Positions 63,170 to 64,000 of a stretch of 64,000 bases of DNA are shown here, one piece after another. Position 1 is the stretch's first letter, and every line of letters starts with the position of its first letter. The stretch is taken from NCBI GenBank assembly GCA_021776805.1, contig JAJFFD010000056.1, positions 19,188-83,187 on the forward strand, read 5' to 3'. The notes below the pieces were generated by a model. It saw only the letters and a list, made by a program, of their open reading frames with translations. It was not told the origin of the DNA and searched no databases. This DNA is from Planctomycetota bacterium (GTDB lineage Bacteria > Planctomycetota > UBA1135 > UBA2386). Position numbers and translations under genes: made by a program.

Positions 63170-64000
63170 CTACTTGTTGGTTCGCTTCGGCATGCGGGCT
63201 CGGATCTTGTTTGAGAAGTCCGGATCCCCGCCATACTCCTGAGCAATCTTGGATACCGCGTGCTTGGCCCGCATCTCCTCATAGGGCAAGCCCTGGGATT
63301 CGTCGCCAACCAGGCGCCCGCGCTCGTAAGCCATCTCATCCAGCCAGCCATTGAGAAGGAGGCGGATGTCAAAGACCACGGGGATGCCACCCATACCGTC
63401 GACAATCCCTATCCATGCAGTCGTGCAGTTGTCTTCGAGGACGTTGTACCACTCAGGAGTGACCGCCATCTCGTCGATGCGCCGAACCAAGCTCATGAAC
63501 AAGGTGCGCCGCTGCTCCGGCGTGTAATTGCAGGGATAGATATAGACATCTTCGCCGCGATGATTGGTTCGCAGCTGAACGATGTCGCGCTCATCAGCGG
63601 CGATGTAGATCAGCTCAAACTGCTTGAAGAGACCGGAGATCGTCGAATACCCCTCGCCCTCCTCAGTTCTGGTCTCGATGGAGATGGTCAGCCAATCGCC
63701 ATTCGAGAAGCCGAAGCTGACCATCATGTGGGCAATGTCGCGATTGCCATCCCAGTACGAGAGGATCAGGTCTACCGACTCCAATTCTTGCAGGTCAAAG
63801 GTCCGATCGTAGTACTCGATGTCATAGTCATTCTCGCTGCGGTACTTGAAGTCCCGGATATTGTGCACCTCGATCTTGTTGCCATCGATGGTCGCATCCG
63901 GCATGACCGCAACCGAGGTGGACCAGACCCGGTCAAAGGAAGGAGGAATGAACAGCCAGTAGACGAGCACAACTGCGAAGGCAGCGAAGAACTGCCAGGT
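63170..64000 (-). CDS. DUF4105 domain protein (5' end outside window)
   Basis: The frame stays open to the window edge, reading FFAAFAVVLVYWLFIPPS before the domain, so the N-terminus (a membrane anchor or more) is missing. The visible ~265 residues match DUF4105 (Lnb N-terminal periplasmic-domain-like): RSENDYDIEYYDRTFDL (in part), AHMMVSFGFSNGDWLTIS, QFELIYIAADERDIVQLRTN and WYNVLEDNCTT. The Cys in EDNCTT is conserved in this family. Its biochemical role is unknown, but it is probably exported and membrane-tethered. The stop is 38 bases from the DUF6807 start. Confidence 0.85.
   Translation of the reverse strand, partial: TWQFFAAFAVVLVYWLFIPPSFDRVWSTSVAVMPDATIDGNKIEVHNIRDFKYRSENDYDIEYYDRTFDLQELESVDLILSYWDGNRDIAHMMVSFGFSNGDWLTISIETRTEEGEGYSTISGLFKQFELIYIAADERDIVQLRTNHRGEDVYIYPCNYTPEQRRTLFMSLVRRIDEMAVTPEWYNVLEDNCTTAWIGIVDGMGGIPVVFDIRLLLNGWLDEMAYERGRLVGDESQGLPYEEMRAKHAVSKIAQEYGGDPDFSNKIRARMPKRTNK

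Overview
The window is about 60% G+C and densely coded on both strands. It most likely comes from a member of the Planctomycetota, probably a deep marine lineage related to the Poly30/Saltatorellus group. This is inferred from gene content: a PVC-type CxxCH haem-binding protein with a seven-bladed-like N-terminal part (59371-61902), a DUF6807/PmoA-like secreted protein (61899-63131), a large set of secreted carboxypeptidase-regulatory-like, beta-helix and BTRD1 proteins, and a recurring ~120-residue domain (40318-42438 and 51892-53160). No rRNA, tRNA, CRISPR array, insertion sequence or prophage was seen.

Layout. 1-4.2 kb: the end of dtd, then a minus-strand clpB, LMW phosphatase, fructosamine kinase unit (protein and tRNA quality control). 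4.4-14.4 kb: housekeeping genes, namely purB, a minus-strand operon ruvC, nuclease-like protein, FlhG/MinD-like ATPase, HhH protein, nadC, RsbW-like kinase, VanZ-like protein, and divergently ispD-ispF, followed by an MsbA-like ABC exporter. 14.4-22 kb: envelope and secreted proteins, including a SurA-like chaperone, a four-gene overlapping operon (unknown protein, lipoprotein, HEAT-like protein, pseudo-metallopeptidase), an outer-membrane barrel candidate and a SirB1-like protein. 22.2-26.9 kb: two tandem 778-residue-type anchored carboxypeptidase-regulatory-like paralogues, the first broken by a 17-bp tandem duplication. 27.6-29.1 kb: a MATE transporter.

29.2-55.7 kb is one large exopolysaccharide and protein-sorting locus. 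It has three tiny PEP-CTERM proteins beside their probable exosortase and a separate EpsI-like protein, then glycosyltransferases, a Wzy-like polymerase, a Wzx-like flippase, an O-acetyltransferase, an asparagine-synthetase-like protein, two secreted beta-helix paralogues, a Wzc-like co-polymerase with a degenerate kinase P-loop, a Wza-like exporter, a WbaP-like initiating transferase, a polysaccharide deacetylase and a WecG/TagA-family transferase. Together they could start (WbaP), build (GT2, GT2, GT4, WecG), flip (Wzx), polymerise (Wzy), control (Wzc-like) and export (Wza) a polymer, while the exosortase anchors the small PEP-CTERM proteins. 56.2-64 kb carries a nitroreductase, a secreted amidohydrolase, an HtrA-like protease, the PVC cytochrome, a DUF6807 protein and a DUF4105 protein cut by the window edge.

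The observations I would look at first are: the compact exosortase/PEP-CTERM set within the exopolysaccharide locus; the 17-bp duplication whose removal restores a protein of exactly its neighbour's length; a recurrent TANNNT box 6-7 nt before start codons that suggests leaderless transcripts; the stand-alone asparagine-synthetase-like protein; and the domain-swapped beta-helix pair.
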